Shown: positions 44,891 to 54,125, counted from the first letter of the stretch. The stretch: DNA of 64,000 nt from Zhongshania aliphaticivorans (GCF_001586255.1 NZ_CP014544.1:661001-725000); one strand, 5' to 3'. Made by a program: numbers and translations. Notes: generated by a model from the sequence alone, not told the origin.

Positions 44891-45769
44891 GTGGAAGATT
44901 ATGAACACAAAGAATGGGGTTATGTGGTCGCGTTTGTGATCGGTGTGTCGGTATGTTGGCACACCCCTTTCTGGGTCGCCGAGACTATTGGCTATCTGGA
45001 TAAGTTAGAAGCCTGGGTTGCCATTGCTGACTCATGGGAAAACCCTTTAACCCTGTTGTGCCATTTGATCTTGGTCATAGTGGGTGCAGCGATTAACGCT
45101 GCGGCGTTTTTCATCCTATTCCTGATCGGCTACGGCTTGTGGAAGGTTTTCGTCGCGATAGGTAAATGGTTGCTCTACCAGTTGGAAATTCTTGTGTCTG
45201 CGCTTATCGAGGTGGCTCAGTGGCTGGTGAACGGAGTGATAAGCATCGTAACGACTGTCACGCGCGCGATTTGGGATTTTCTGACTTGGCCTTTGCGGTT
45301 CATTTTTGAATTGATTGGTGATCTCTATGGTTGGTTCTCTGAAAGGACGACACGACGCCGCTATGAGCGAGAGACACTGAAAAAGGCCTACAAAGAAAAA
45401 TACCGGCAGGACTTCCGCTCCTTTCGGGCCTTCATGAAGTATTGGAAAGCGCTTCAGCGTGGCGAAAATCCCCCATATCCCGGATCGGAGGGAACCGGGA
45501 ACGGCTCGGGAGGCAACAACGGGCGCAGGCAAAAAGAGAACAACAACCCCGGAGGTTCTGGTGGTCCGGGAGGAAATGGCTCTGATCCCTATCAGATTGC
45601 GCTTAATGTCATCGGTCTTACAGAGCCATTCACTAAAGCTGAGCTGAACGCACGTTACAAAAGAGCAATCGCACGTTGTCATCCCGATAAAACTGGCGGT
45701 GATGATCGCGAAGCAAAGAGGGTCAATATGGCCCGTGATGTTATCTTGAAGAGGAAGGGCTGGTCATGA
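44891..45769 (+). CDS. Membrane protein with C-terminal J domain
   Basis: A 292-residue protein. A GTG at 44891, eight bases after AAGGAGG, is the best start; ATGs at 44834 and 44861 lie inside the previous gene without such a site. Two or more hydrophobic helices lead (GYVVAFVIGVSVCWH, LILVIVGAAINAAAFFILF), then an Asn/Gly-rich linker and a compact J domain with the HPD motif in ARCHPDKTGGDD (about residue 265). It should recruit DnaK to a membrane complex. It overlaps the next gene by four bases. Confidence 0.75.
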   Translation: MEDYEHKEWGYVVAFVIGVSVCWHTPFWVAETIGYLDKLEAWVAIADSWENPLTLLCHLILVIVGAAINAAAFFILFLIGYGLWKVFVAIGKWLLYQLEILVSALIEVAQWLVNGVISIVTTVTRAIWDFLTWPLRFIFELIGDLYGWFSERTTRRRYERETLKKAYKEKYRQDFRSFRAFMKYWKALQRGENPPYPGSEGTGNGSGGNNGRRQKENNNPGGSGGPGGNGSDPYQIALNVIGLTEPFTKAELNARYKRAIARCHPDKTGGDDREAKRVNMARDVILKRKGWS

Positions 45770-46401
45770 AAAAGCTTACTATTTGGAACGACACTGACAT
45801 CGTGAAATATGACCCTAAAGCTGGCAATCGGGAACTGGACTTTGACAGCACAATGCAGGCTTTACAGCAAGCAAGCGGTCACACCGAATATAGGGTGATA
45901 CCGATGCGCTGCGATAAATATGACAAGCCCTATACTGTCGTATATAAGCGCGCTCCAGGTTTCCTCAGTTTTTATGTCGATGAGGTAACAAAGGAGTTTG
46001 CCACTGAAGATAATTCCCGCAGCTTGTTTTCAGGTCGTTCTTCGAATAAAAGCGCGGGATTAACAACCTACCATCAAACCGAATTTTGCCATGATGGGCG
46101 TTATTGTCCTTGGTGCGGCCACGACGGTGGAACTGTATTCTGTCATGACTGCGGTGAGCTTTATTGTGGCGGAAAAAAACTTACGCTAATCAACGGCAAG
46201 AGGATTCATGAATGCGTGCCACGCTGTGGCTCAAGAGGTGAATTGTCACCCTCTGATCATATTAGCGGACATCAGCGCCAGAACCAAAGTCAGAGGTCTT
46301 TGGCGATCGGCGCATCCTATCGCATTGAGCACAAGTCCGAGGCAATAGAGATACAGAGAACGATCCGCCAAGAAATTACGTATCGGATCACCAAGAAGTA
46401 A
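45766..46401 (+). CDS. Zinc-ribbon protein resembling a TerY-C domain
   Basis: A 211-residue protein. The C-terminal half has a dense set of zinc ligands: CHDGRYCPWCGHDGG, FCHDCGELYCGG and CVPRCGSRGEL, the order seen in TerY-C-type metal-binding domains. The N-terminal half (YRVIPMRCDKYDKPYTVVY) is unassigned. Its ATG overlaps the J-domain stop. TerY-C proteins occur in membrane-linked phosphorylation/tellurite-type systems, so this three-gene set may be a related membrane stress system; inference only. Confidence 0.6.
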   Translation: MKKLTIWNDTDIVKYDPKAGNRELDFDSTMQALQQASGHTEYRVIPMRCDKYDKPYTVVYKRAPGFLSFYVDEVTKEFATEDNSRSLFSGRSSNKSAGLTTYHQTEFCHDGRYCPWCGHDGGTVFCHDCGELYCGGKKLTLINGKRIHECVPRCGSRGELSPSDHISGHQRQNQSQRSLAIGASYRIEHKSEAIEIQRTIRQEITYRITKK

Positions 46402-46460
46402 ATCCGGCGGCCACAATGCCGGATTGTCAGCGCGCGGCGTCTCACCTGGCGACGCGCGTC

Positions 46461-46497
46461 AAATTTTCCGCGACGGCCCCATCTTCGCGGAAAATTT
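46461..46497. terminator. Bidirectional hairpin between convergent genes
   Basis: AAATTTTCCGCGA (46461-46473) and TCGCGGAAAATTT (46485-46497) are perfect 13-bp arms around 11 bases. A/T runs on both sides allow termination from the zinc-ribbon gene and from ardA. Confidence 0.75.
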
Positions 46498-46564
46498 TGA
46501 TTTTTGGCCGCCCCCTACTAACAGGGGCAGCCTTTAATTGTTTTGAATACCGGTCAATTACTGG

Positions 46565-47077
46565 TTAGTGATTCCAGAATATATGTACTTCGTCATAAGC
46601 GGTTTCAATGGTGAAGATGTCGCCGCTATATTCCATATCACGGCCCATTTTTTCATAGTCGATGTAATAGGCCAGATGTTCGGGGATGCCGCCGCCTTGC
46701 TCGGTCAGTTCCTCGGCATATTCGGCCAGTGATTTGTAACAGCCGCAATAATGGTCTTCGAGTGCCTTTTCGGCATCGCCCAGGTCATCGCCGTAATAAT
46801 TCAGGATTTCCGCGCCCAGCTTGCCGTGTTCTTCGATGAAACAAGCTTTTTCATGGGCTGACTCTATCCCTTCATACTCTGAAAGGCTGGCTCCTTCAAA
46901 ACCTTCATAATCATGGATAGCGTATTCCTCGGAATCCTCTACCGGAGAGCTTGCCAGTATTTTGTTGATTTCTTCCTGAATATCTTCCGGCTGAAGTGTG
47001 GCATCAATCCATTTCCCGTGAAGATATCCCTCGTTATAGGCCGCCAGGTCTGCCACATAGATATTGATATCGCTCAT
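46565..47077 (-). CDS. ardA: Antirestriction protein ArdA
   Basis: A 170-residue, very acidic protein. INIYVADLAAYNEGYLHGKW and the DYEGFEG and HLAYYIDYEKMGRDME regions are characteristic of ArdA, a DNA mimic that blocks type I restriction complexes. It protects an incoming mobile element from the recipient. It begins 385 bases before the nested IS block. The coexistence with a type II system on the same island is no conflict because ArdA targets type I enzymes mostly. Confidence 0.92.
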   Translation of the reverse strand: MSDINIYVADLAAYNEGYLHGKWIDATLQPEDIQEEINKILASSPVEDSEEYAIHDYEGFEGASLSEYEGIESAHEKACFIEEHGKLGAEILNYYGDDLGDAEKALEDHYCGCYKSLAEYAEELTEQGGGIPEHLAYYIDYEKMGRDMEYSGDIFTIETAYDEVHIFWNH

Positions 47078-47301
47078 TGTCTTTACTCCTTTAAATCGCC
47101 TTTATGGGTTTTTGATCAAGCACCGCTTGGTGCGCTGCTCATGAACCCTTGGCGACTAGGCCGACTAGGCGGGGGTGAAAGAATCCAGAAAAATTGCGGA
47201 GGGTCTGTCGTAGCGAATAGCGGCCACGACGGAAACCGTCATTTTTCTTGATTCTGAGGGGATGCAATGCCATTCATGCTCGTTTGCTTTTTCGGGGCGT
47301 T

Positions 47302-47376
47302 ACGGGGATTCCCCGTTTGAAGGGGTATTGGAAAGCGGGCGAAAGCCCGATTGCAGATAGGGGAAGGCTTTCCCCT
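47302..47376. ncRNA. Second hairpin cluster, similar in design to 38109-38410
   Basis: Three adjacent hairpins lie upstream of ardA in a 385-base gene-free stretch: ACGGGG/CCCCGT (47302-47316); CGGGC-GAAA-GCCCG with a GNRA-type loop (47336-47349); AGGGGAA/TTCCCCT (47359-47376). The last two are joined by a linker containing TTGCAGAT, comparable to ATGCAGGT between H1 and H2 of the other array. Function unknown; strand undecided. Confidence 0.5.
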
Positions 47377-47512
47377 CCATGGAGCTATTATGCTTGCTGA
47401 TGAAAAAAAGGGACTTCGGGATTAAGCGAAAGCATTTCCAGGGAACTGGGATTAATTGCTCTTGACCTTTCCCCAAAGTTAGTACCGCAACTCCGATGAG
47501 ATTTTCCAAAAG

Positions 47513-48331
47513 TTATGCCGCCTGTTTTGCGAATGCAACAGGTGGCAGATAATTCAGAGAACTGTGTGGTCGAACGTGATTGTAGTGATGACGCCACTCA
47601 TCGATCTCGACTCTTGCTTCCTCCATTGACCGGAACCAGTAACGGTTTAAACACTCGTTCCTGAACTTTCCATTCAAGCTTTCTACAAAAGCATTCTGCG
47701 TTGGCTTTCCTGGCTGTATGAAACCAAGCTTCACTCCAGCTTCTTGGCTCCAAAAAAACATGGCCTTACTGGTAAATTCGGTGCCGTTATCGCAGACAAT
47801 CGTATTCGGTTTGCCGCGAGCCTCGATTAACTGACCAAGAAAGCGAGCGACTTGCCGACCACTAATCGACACAGAAACCAGTTGCCCAACCATCTCGCGC
47901 GAATAATCATCAACAACATTCAGCACACGAAAGCGCCGCCCATTGCTCAATTGATCCGACACAAAGTCCATCGACCAGCGTTGGTTGACACCCAAAGGGA
48001 CTTCCATGGGCTGACGAGGGCGCTGTAGCTTTTTCCGCTTCTTGGTGCGAACCTGAAGGCCTTCCTCAGTGTAAATCCGGTAAGTACGCTTCCTGTTAAC
48101 AACCAGTCCTTCAGCCTTGAGAAGCCCGTGAAGCAACAAATACCCATAAGCAGACTGATCAACAGCCAACTCCTTTAGCCTTGTTCTCAGTGCCTCATCG
48201 TTGCTTGGCCTAGCCTGATAGCGATAGGCCGTTCGGCTGATGCCCGCTAGCCGGCAGGCGGCGCGCTCACTGATACGATGCTCTGCGATCATGTGTTTGG
48301 CTACCTGCTTGCGGCCGGCGGGCTTTACCAC
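47513..48331 (-). CDS. IS3-family transposase OrfB of the outer element
   Basis: A 272-residue integrase-fold transposase. HTH_21-like N-terminus (ISERAACRLAGISRTAYRYQ), then DDE core: Asp in WSMDFVSDQL, Asp in IVCDNGTEFTSK and Glu in NAFVESLNGKFRNE. The C-terminal HHYNHVRPHSSLNYLPP is typical of IS3/IS407-like enzymes. It overlaps the end of orfA, from which it would normally be expressed by frameshift or coupling. The gene itself is intact but its orfA is split. Confidence 0.92.
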   Translation of the reverse strand: MVKPAGRKQVAKHMIAEHRISERAACRLAGISRTAYRYQARPSNDEALRTRLKELAVDQSAYGYLLLHGLLKAEGLVVNRKRTYRIYTEEGLQVRTKKRKKLQRPRQPMEVPLGVNQRWSMDFVSDQLSNGRRFRVLNVVDDYSREMVGQLVSVSISGRQVARFLGQLIEARGKPNTIVCDNGTEFTSKAMFFWSQEAGVKLGFIQPGKPTQNAFVESLNGKFRNECLNRYWFRSMEEARVEIDEWRHHYNHVRPHSSLNYLPPVAFAKQAA

Positions 48332-48465
48332 TTTTTTGACAGAACGTCCTTCATCGCTTCGACTTCAAGGAGCTTGTCGGCTAATAGTTTCTTGTGTAAT
48401 CCCCCCGGAAATCCGGAACAGTTATTAGTAGAAAATTCCACTAAACTGAAGGAAGGGAGTTTTCT

Positions 48466-48732
48466 ATGCGAACATCAAGATACAGCGACAGCCAGATACT
48501 GGCGATTTTGAAACAGAATGAGAACGGTGTTTCCGTTCCAGATCTTTGCCGGGAGCACGGCATGAGCTCAGCCCAGTTCTATAAATGGCGTGCCAAGTTC
48601 GGCGGCATGGATGCGTCCATGATGAAACGCCTGAAAGAGCTGGAGGAAGAAAACAAGCGCCTCAAGAAGATGTATGCTGAGGAGCGGCTCAAGGCTGAGA
48701 TCCGGCAGGAAGCGCTTGAGGGAAAGCTGTAA
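48466..48732 (+). CDS. IS3-family OrfA, copy 1
   Basis: An 88-residue helix-turn-helix protein ([39 protein letters not shown]) with a C-terminal leucine-zipper-like helix ([18 protein letters not shown]), as in IS3 OrfA. It is identical in translation to the copy at 50211-50477. It supplies end recognition and, by frameshift, the N-terminus of the OrfAB transposase in this family. Alone it usually acts as a regulator or inhibitor. Confidence 0.92.
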   Translation: MRTSRYSDSQILAILKQNENGVSVPDLCREHGMSSAQFYKWRAKFGGMDASMMKRLKELEEENKRLKKMYAEERLKAEIRQEALEGKL

Positions 48733-49392
48733 CGCCATCTCGACGTCGTGAGATGGCGGTCGCGGCAAGACAGCGTTACGGCATTAGCGTGCGGATGGCT
48801 TGCCATTTCCTGGATATTAGCGTCTCCAGCTATTACTACCAGCCGAAGCTGTCGACAGAAAACCAGTTGATAGCGGATTGGTTGCTTAGGTTGACGACAA
48901 CAAATAAGCGCTGGGGCTTTGGCTTGTGCTACCTGTATTTGCGCAATGTGAAAGGCTATAGCTGGAATCACAAGCGTGTGTACAGGATTTACCGAGAGCT
49001 TGAGCTGAATTTGCGGATCAAGCCCAAACGACGCATCAAACGCGATAAGCCTGATGCGCTGTCGGTGCCAACGGCGCCGAACCAGGTTTGGTCGATAGAT
49101 TTTATGAGCGACTCTCTGGCGGATGGTCGGCAGTTACGTACGTTTAACGTGCTCGATGACTATAATCGCGAAGGCTTAGGAATTGAGGTCGATTTGTCCT
49201 TGCCCAGCCTTCGAGTGATTCGGAGTCTTGAGCAGATAGCGGAATGGCGAGGTTTGCCAAACGCTATTCGCCTGGACAACGGCCCCGAATATATCGCTCA
49301 GGCGCTGATTGATTGGGCCAATAGTCGAAAAATTACGCTGATGTATATCCAGCTGTAATCCCCCCATTTGCCGATACAGCTATTCGTAGAAT

Positions 49393-50190
49393 TTAGGCTG
49401 CTTGCAGCAGTTGTCTTGGGGGTACTCCTCCTATGGCCATGTTTGGCCGCTCATTGTTGTACAGCCAGAGCCATTCCGTAGCAAGATTTTGTGCCTGTTC
49501 TACCGAGTCAAACAGATGTAAATCTAGCCACTCGTGGCGTACCGTTCGATTGAATCGTTCAATATAGGCATTCTGCGTCGGCTTACCTGGCTGGATATAC
49601 ATCAGCGTAATTTTTCGACTATTGGCCCAATCAATCAGCGCCTGAGCGATATATTCGGGGCCGTTGTCCAGGCGAATAGCGTTTGGCAAACCTCGCCATT
49701 CCGCTATCTGCTCAAGACTCCGAATCACTCGAAGGCTGGGCAAGGACAAATCGACCTCAATTCCTAAGCCTTCGCGATTATAGTCATCGAGCACGTTAAA
49801 CGTACGTAACTGCCGACCATCCGCCAGAGAGTCGCTCATAAAATCTATCGACCAAACCTGGTTCGGCGCCGTTGGCACCGACAGCGCATCAGGCTTATCG
49901 CGTTTGATGCGTCGTTTGGGCTTGATCCGCAAATTCAGCTCAAGCTCTCGGTAAATCCTGTACACACGCTTGTGATTCCAGCTATAGCCTTTCACATTGC
50001 GCAAATACAGGTAGCACAAGCCAAAGCCCCAGCGCTTATTTGTTGTCGTCAACCTAAGCAACCAATCCGCTATCAACTGGTTTTCTGTCGACAGCTTCGG
50101 CTGGTAGTAATAGCTGGAGACGCTAATATCCAGGAAATGGCAAGCCATCCGCACGCTAATGCCGTAACGCTGTCTTGCCGCGACCGCCAT
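49393..50190 (-). CDS. IS3-family transposase OrfB, copy 2 (intact)
   Basis: A 265-residue DDE transposase: Asp in [13 protein letters not shown], Asp in [12 protein letters not shown], Glu in [15 protein letters not shown], with the usual C-terminal [13 protein letters not shown]. All catalytic residues are present, so this copy should be active with its OrfA. It could also act in trans on copy 1, whose ends are the same. Confidence 0.94.
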   Translation of the reverse strand: MAVAARQRYGISVRMACHFLDISVSSYYYQPKLSTENQLIADWLLRLTTTNKRWGFGLCYLYLRNVKGYSWNHKRVYRIYRELELNLRIKPKRRIKRDKPDALSVPTAPNQVWSIDFMSDSLADGRQLRTFNVLDDYNREGLGIEVDLSLPSLRVIRSLEQIAEWRGLPNAIRLDNGPEYIAQALIDWANSRKITLMYIQPGKPTQNAYIERFNRTVRHEWLDLHLFDSVEQAQNLATEWLWLYNNERPNMAIGGVPPRQLLQAA

Positions 50191-50210
50191 CTCACGACGT
50201 CGAGATGGCG

Positions 50211-50477
50211 TTACAGCTTTCCCTCAAGCGCTTCCTGCCGGATCTCAGCCTTGAGCCGCTCCTCAGCATACATCTTCTTGAGGCGCTTGTTTTCTTCCTC
50301 CAGCTCTTTCAGGCGTTTCATCATGGACGCATCCATGCCGCCGAACTTGGCACGCCATTTATAGAACTGGGCTGAGCTCATGCCGTGCTCCCGGCAAAGA
50401 TCTGGAACGGAAACACCGTTCTCATTCTGTTTCAAAATCGCCAGTATCTGGCTGTCGCTGTATCTTGATGTTCGCAT
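50211..50477 (-). CDS. IS3-family OrfA, copy 2
   Basis: An 88-residue protein identical in translation to the copy at 48466-48732, with the same helix-turn-helix and coiled-coil helix. It precedes the intact orfB of copy 2 by 20 bases in the same direction, giving one complete transposase unit. Confidence 0.93.
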   Translation of the reverse strand: MRTSRYSDSQILAILKQNENGVSVPDLCREHGMSSAQFYKWRAKFGGMDASMMKRLKELEEENKRLKKMYAEERLKAEIRQEALEGKL

Positions 50478-51215
50478 AGAAAACTCCCTTCCTTCAGTTT
50501 AGTGGAATTTTCTACTAATAACTGTTCCGGATTTCCGGGGGGATTACACAGCCAGGTAAGCCGACGCAGAATGCCTATATTGAACGATTCAATCGAACGG
50601 TACGCCACGAGTGGCTAGATTTACATCTGTTTGACTCGGTAGAACAGGCACAAAATCTTGCTACGGAATGGCTCTGGCTGTACAACAATGAGCGGCCAAA
50701 CATGGCCATAGGAGGAGTACCCCCAAGACAACTGCTGCAAGCAGCCTAAATTCTACGAATAGCTGTATCGGCAAATGGGGGGATTACACTTGAGCTTGTT
50801 GTTCTCGCTCTCCAACTCTCGTAACCGTTTGGCTTCGTTGACTTCCATTCCGGCAAACTTGCTGCGCCAGTTATAGAAAGTGCCCGTCGAGATACCTAGG
50901 TTACGACAGATGTCATCTACCTTGGCTCCAGCCTCATGCTCTTTGATGGCCTTGATGATTTGTTCGTCGCTGTATCGCTTCTTCATACTGAGATCTCCAT
51001 CCCGTTAGGTTAACCGGAAATCTCATCTTGGTCTTGGTTCTAAAATCGGGGGAAAGGTCACTCTAAGCGCATTTCCAAGAAAACGCGCGAATCCAAAGAT
51101 AACCTAGTCGGGAAGGAAGTCTGGCGTGATTTCAGTGGTCAGGTCAGGCTTAACAAGGATCGATCTTATGACTGCTTCAGAGCTTTCTTGACAGAACAAC
51201 CGCATTAAGGCCCAT

Positions 51216-52913
51216 TTACTCGACTGCCAGATTTGCAGCCTCAAATTGCCGGATTTCATTGGAAACGGGGCCGTAGTCATCTTCGTTTAGCACTGAGTAT
51301 TTCTTATCAAAAAGTAAAACCTTGCCTCCGAAGTCGATATTCGCATCTTCCACCAGTCCAATAATCAGTTGTCGTCCTTGAGGCCGGTTATCGCGAACGA
51401 ATTCAAGTATTCTTTGAAGGTTCTTGGGGTCTTGTTCCTGCTGGTTTGGTGCGTCTATTATGATCGGGAAGAATGTTGCATTGCCATTCTTTTCGATAGC
51501 GCTTAGCGCGGTAAAAAAGTAAGCCAATATTGCTCTTGGAAGATCACTTCCACTTTCTTCAATAGAAGCGTTTATATTTGTGAAAACATTGTCGCTCAGA
51601 GAGTGGACACCAAGCTTGCTGGTGTTTCGTCTGAGATTTTCCTCGTATTGTGAGAGTATGGCCTTTCTTCTTTCAGGGTCGTCATATTTTTTCATTTCGT
51701 CTGTTGTTGACTGGATTCGCTCATCATAATCGGTTACAACGGCGCGATATTCGCCTTCTTCATTTTCCAAATGCGTGATGAGTGCTTTCTTTCCCTCAAG
51801 ATCAATCAAGTCTTTTAATTTTACCTCTCCCTTTTTTTGCGAGAGAAGCGAGTTAATCTGTTCGCGTGTCTCCTTTGTCTGGGCGAATAGACTCTCTGTA
51901 TCGTCGATCTTTTTCTCGATATCCCTTAAATCATCCCGCAGTGATGCCAGTAAATCCGAACAGGTTTCTGTATCTTGTGCGATATCGAATCGCTCCGAGA
52001 ACGAGTTTGAGTAGTTGGCCCCACAGGTGGGGCAACCAATAGTTTCATCATTGAGTTGGGTAGAAAACTTATAGTCCTCACTGAGTTCGTCGTGAGTCCG
52101 TACTACGATTTCGATCTGTGCTTCAAGCCTGATTTTCTCGGTTTTGTATTCGGATATTTTTTGCCTGTAGCTATTCTCATTTCCTTTAAGAATTTCACAT
52201 CGATCCAGGAGCTGATTTATTTCGCAGCGAAATTGTTCGGCATCAATGTTAAAGTCTACACGAGAGACATCTTTGTAGGCCTTGTCTTTCACTGACTGAA
52301 TGGATTTTATTTGGCGGAGAGGCTCTTCTTTGTCGTTTTCAAGATTCTTCCTCTTAGCTTCGAGTTCGTACCATTTATCGGGTCTTAATCCGAAATGATA
52401 GCCGGTGACACGTTGTTTCCAGTGTGAAAATTGCGAGAGGTTTGTAAACGAACTCCAGTTTTCAACCCATCCTTTATCCTGATCGATATAGAATGGAAGC
52501 ATGAGATAGGCGGGCGGAGGAGTTATAGGAACGCCTTCTCTGTCGGAGAGCTTTAGATTGAAATCGAACAGCTTTGCCAGCTCCGGCGCAAGCTCGTTGG
52601 TAATGCTTGAGTAAGTGCCGATTTCAAGATCATCGGAATCAAACAGGGAAAATGAATTTCGGTGCCTGTATATCGAGTAGTCTTTTCCATCGAGAGAGAA
52701 TCTGATCAATATGAGGATGTCGGCATTCGTCCATTTGGGGTGTCTTTTGTGCGGATTAGCCCCAAAAGCATAGGGAATGGATTTTATTACAGAAGATTTT
52801 CCGGTGTCATTTTCACCTTGGACCACTGTTATGTCCGGATCGAACTCTATCTTCCTTGCTTTCTTTTCTCGATGCGATACGAGTAGCATGCTTTTTAACT
52901 GCAAGTTTTTCAT
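51216..52913 (-). CDS. Short SMC/Rad50-like ATPase of a Lamassu-like system
   Basis: A 565-residue SMC-type protein. Walker A is VQGENDTGKSSVIKS (residues 31-45); two coiled-coil stretches flank a zinc-hook-like CPTCG (about residue 294); Walker B is FFPIIIDAPNQQEQD near residue 480. It is shorter than most Rad50/LmuB proteins because the arms are short. It overlaps the upstream DUF4297 nuclease gene by four bases. SMC + DUF4297 is the Lamassu-Cap4 arrangement, in which SMC senses DNA structures and releases the nuclease. Activity is inferred. Confidence 0.8.
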   Translation of the reverse strand: MKNLQLKSMLLVSHREKKARKIEFDPDITVVQGENDTGKSSVIKSIPYAFGANPHKRHPKWTNADILILIRFSLDGKDYSIYRHRNSFSLFDSDDLEIGTYSSITNELAPELAKLFDFNLKLSDREGVPITPPPAYLMLPFYIDQDKGWVENWSSFTNLSQFSHWKQRVTGYHFGLRPDKWYELEAKRKNLENDKEEPLRQIKSIQSVKDKAYKDVSRVDFNIDAEQFRCEINQLLDRCEILKGNENSYRQKISEYKTEKIRLEAQIEIVVRTHDELSEDYKFSTQLNDETIGCPTCGANYSNSFSERFDIAQDTETCSDLLASLRDDLRDIEKKIDDTESLFAQTKETREQINSLLSQKKGEVKLKDLIDLEGKKALITHLENEEGEYRAVVTDYDERIQSTTDEMKKYDDPERRKAILSQYEENLRRNTSKLGVHSLSDNVFTNINASIEESGSDLPRAILAYFFTALSAIEKNGNATFFPIIIDAPNQQEQDPKNLQRILEFVRDNRPQGRQLIIGLVEDANIDFGGKVLLFDKKYSVLNEDDYGPVSNEIRQFEAANLAVE

Positions 52914-54037
52914 TTTTCTTCTTCCGTAAGTTTCGTATCAGTCTTCGATATTGGCTCATTCCTCAATGCCTCGTATAAAATTGCTGATCTAACATATTCT
53001 TCATCGTATTCGTTCTTATATTTCTTGGAAAGAGCGGGAATTATTTTTTCAGCAAGATCCCCGAATGTCTTTATGCCGTCTTCTCCGTCATGGGAAGATA
53101 TCTCGCAGATAACGTCATATGAAAATTGTGCGTGGAATTCGTTGGTGGAATCCATTTTTGCGACGATATATTCCTGCCAGCACTGCCTTATTCTTCTTAT
53201 TTGCTGAAAATGAAAATTCTCCGTGCTCAATACGTTGCTGGCATCGTTCCACAGGTCGTCGTCATTTCGGCGATTGAGTACCGTACCTATCATGCGCTCG
53301 AAGTCAGAGCGCCCTATGGCTTTGTGGCGAAGCAGTTCGGAATCGTTGCCGATTTCTCTTTCATGATTTGTTTTTCTTCTGATTTCGTCAAAAAATGTTT
53401 TGTAAACCAGAGAGATATGTACCTGGCTTTCCGGATGCAGGTTTTCGAAAAATTCTACGAGCTTTCCTTTGGCAATGGATGTGTGATCAGAAAGTCTCAG
53501 ATCGCTTTTCTGTGTCTCAATGGTGCTAAGTCCGTGCAGGTTACAATATTCCTGGCTGGAGGGCTCTACTGCCGATCTTATTTTCTCCTTTTCTTTGTCG
53601 GACAAGCAGGAAAATGATACGCGGCCTAGATCGATTGATTTATCTCCGTTTCGTAGCTTGGCAGATAGAGGTTGGTTTGAAGAAAAAATCAGACTGACTT
53701 CCGCGATATCCGAAAACCGCTTATAGTTTTCGTAGAGTTTTTCAATTATCGATGGACTTTCCTTTTTAGAGGTCGTTAGAGCTCCGACTGTCCAGTTTCC
53801 GGATTTCTTTGATTTTACCTGGTAAAAGATGACCCCTGAGGGATCACTTTGGGAATCAAAGACAACGACATCTTCATGGTGTTCGAAAACCATAAGGTAG
53901 TCATCTTGGTTCGCATGCAATTCAAGTAGTTCGCATAGCGACCAGTTCTTCTGATAATCGAATCTGTTAGAAGACATTGAGCCGCTGGTTTCTCTGACGG
54001 GCGTCTCTGCAAAGGATTTGAGGATGTCGCTGCTCAT
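52910..54037 (-). CDS. DUF4297 (Cap4-type) nuclease of a Lamassu-like system
   Basis: A 375-residue protein. The N-terminal ~200 residues are DUF4297-like: RETSGSMSSNRFDYQKNW, then DVVVFDSQSD and VIFYQVKSKKSG, giving the Asp and Gln-x-Lys of a PD-(D/E)xK nuclease. The rest is helical, perhaps contacting the SMC partner. ATG 54037 has AGGA upstream; an in-frame start at 54070 is possible. Its stop overlaps the SMC start (ATGA). No LmuC-like third gene was recognised, so the set may be a minimal or divergent form. Confidence 0.8.
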   Translation of the reverse strand: MSSDILKSFAETPVRETSGSMSSNRFDYQKNWSLCELLELHANQDDYLMVFEHHEDVVVFDSQSDPSGVIFYQVKSKKSGNWTVGALTTSKKESPSIIEKLYENYKRFSDIAEVSLIFSSNQPLSAKLRNGDKSIDLGRVSFSCLSDKEKEKIRSAVEPSSQEYCNLHGLSTIETQKSDLRLSDHTSIAKGKLVEFFENLHPESQVHISLVYKTFFDEIRRKTNHEREIGNDSELLRHKAIGRSDFERMIGTVLNRRNDDDLWNDASNVLSTENFHFQQIRRIRQCWQEYIVAKMDSTNEFHAQFSYDVICEISSHDGEDGIKTFGDLAEKIIPALSKKYKNEYDEEYVRSAILYEALRNEPISKTDTKLTEEEK

Positions 54038-54125
54038 ACTAAGGCGTCCTGCTTTTCTTATATTCCCCAATCAGGTCGATTAGCCTTCCTGATTACAAAT
54101 TTCCTGTGCGATGCACAGTCTTCGA

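Larger units (their letters stand above)
49354..50548 (-). mobile_element. IS3-family element copy 2, intact and nested in copy 1
   Basis: A complete 1195-bp element in inverted orientation inside copy 1. Ends TGTAATCCCCCC (49354) and its complement (to 50548) are flanked by the duplication CAGC (49350-49353, 50549-50552). Its proteins have the same sequence as those of copy 1, so the second insertion is very recent. Confidence 0.95.
48753..50749 (+). pseudogene. IS3-family OrfB copy 1, interrupted by copy 2
   Basis: The 5' part runs from 48753 to the break at 49353, where the frame hits a stop just inside the inserted end. The 3' part (50553-50749) continues with [20 protein letters not shown] and ends LLQAA. 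The first two DDE aspartates are in the 5' part and the glutamate in the 3' part, so no active enzyme can be made. Deleting copy 2 and one CAGC restores the frame exactly. Confidence 0.92.
48395..50788 (+). mobile_element. IS3-family element copy 1, inserted in the outer element's orfA
   Basis: Ends are TGTAATCCCCCC at 48395 and its complement ending at 50788, flanked by the 4-base duplication CTTG (48391-48394, 50789-50792). Without the copy nested in it, it is 1195 bp. orfA is intact; orfB is split by copy 2. It lies in the opposite orientation to the outer element. Confidence 0.92.
48325..50986 (-). pseudogene. OrfA of the outer IS3 element, interrupted
   Basis: The 5' part (50793-50986) encodes a Transposase_8-type HTH (YSDEQIIKAIKEHEAGAKV, LGISTGTFYNWRSKFAGM) up to ESENNKLK. 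The 3' part resumes at 48394 and ends at 48325-48327 with KKLLADKLLEVEAMKDVLSK. The break carries a CAAG duplication and the ends of the inserted copy, so rejoining one CAAG restores an 88-residue frame. Confidence 0.88.
47463..51060 (-). mobile_element. Outer IS3-family element, split by two later insertions
   Basis: Inverted ends TGACCTTTCCCC (47463-47474) and its complement (51049-51060) are flanked by a 4-base target duplication CTCT (47459-47462, 51061-51064). Removing the inserted DNA and its duplication leaves 1200 bp with orfA and orfB on the minus strand. orfA is interrupted, so this copy cannot make its normal transposase. Confidence 0.9.
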
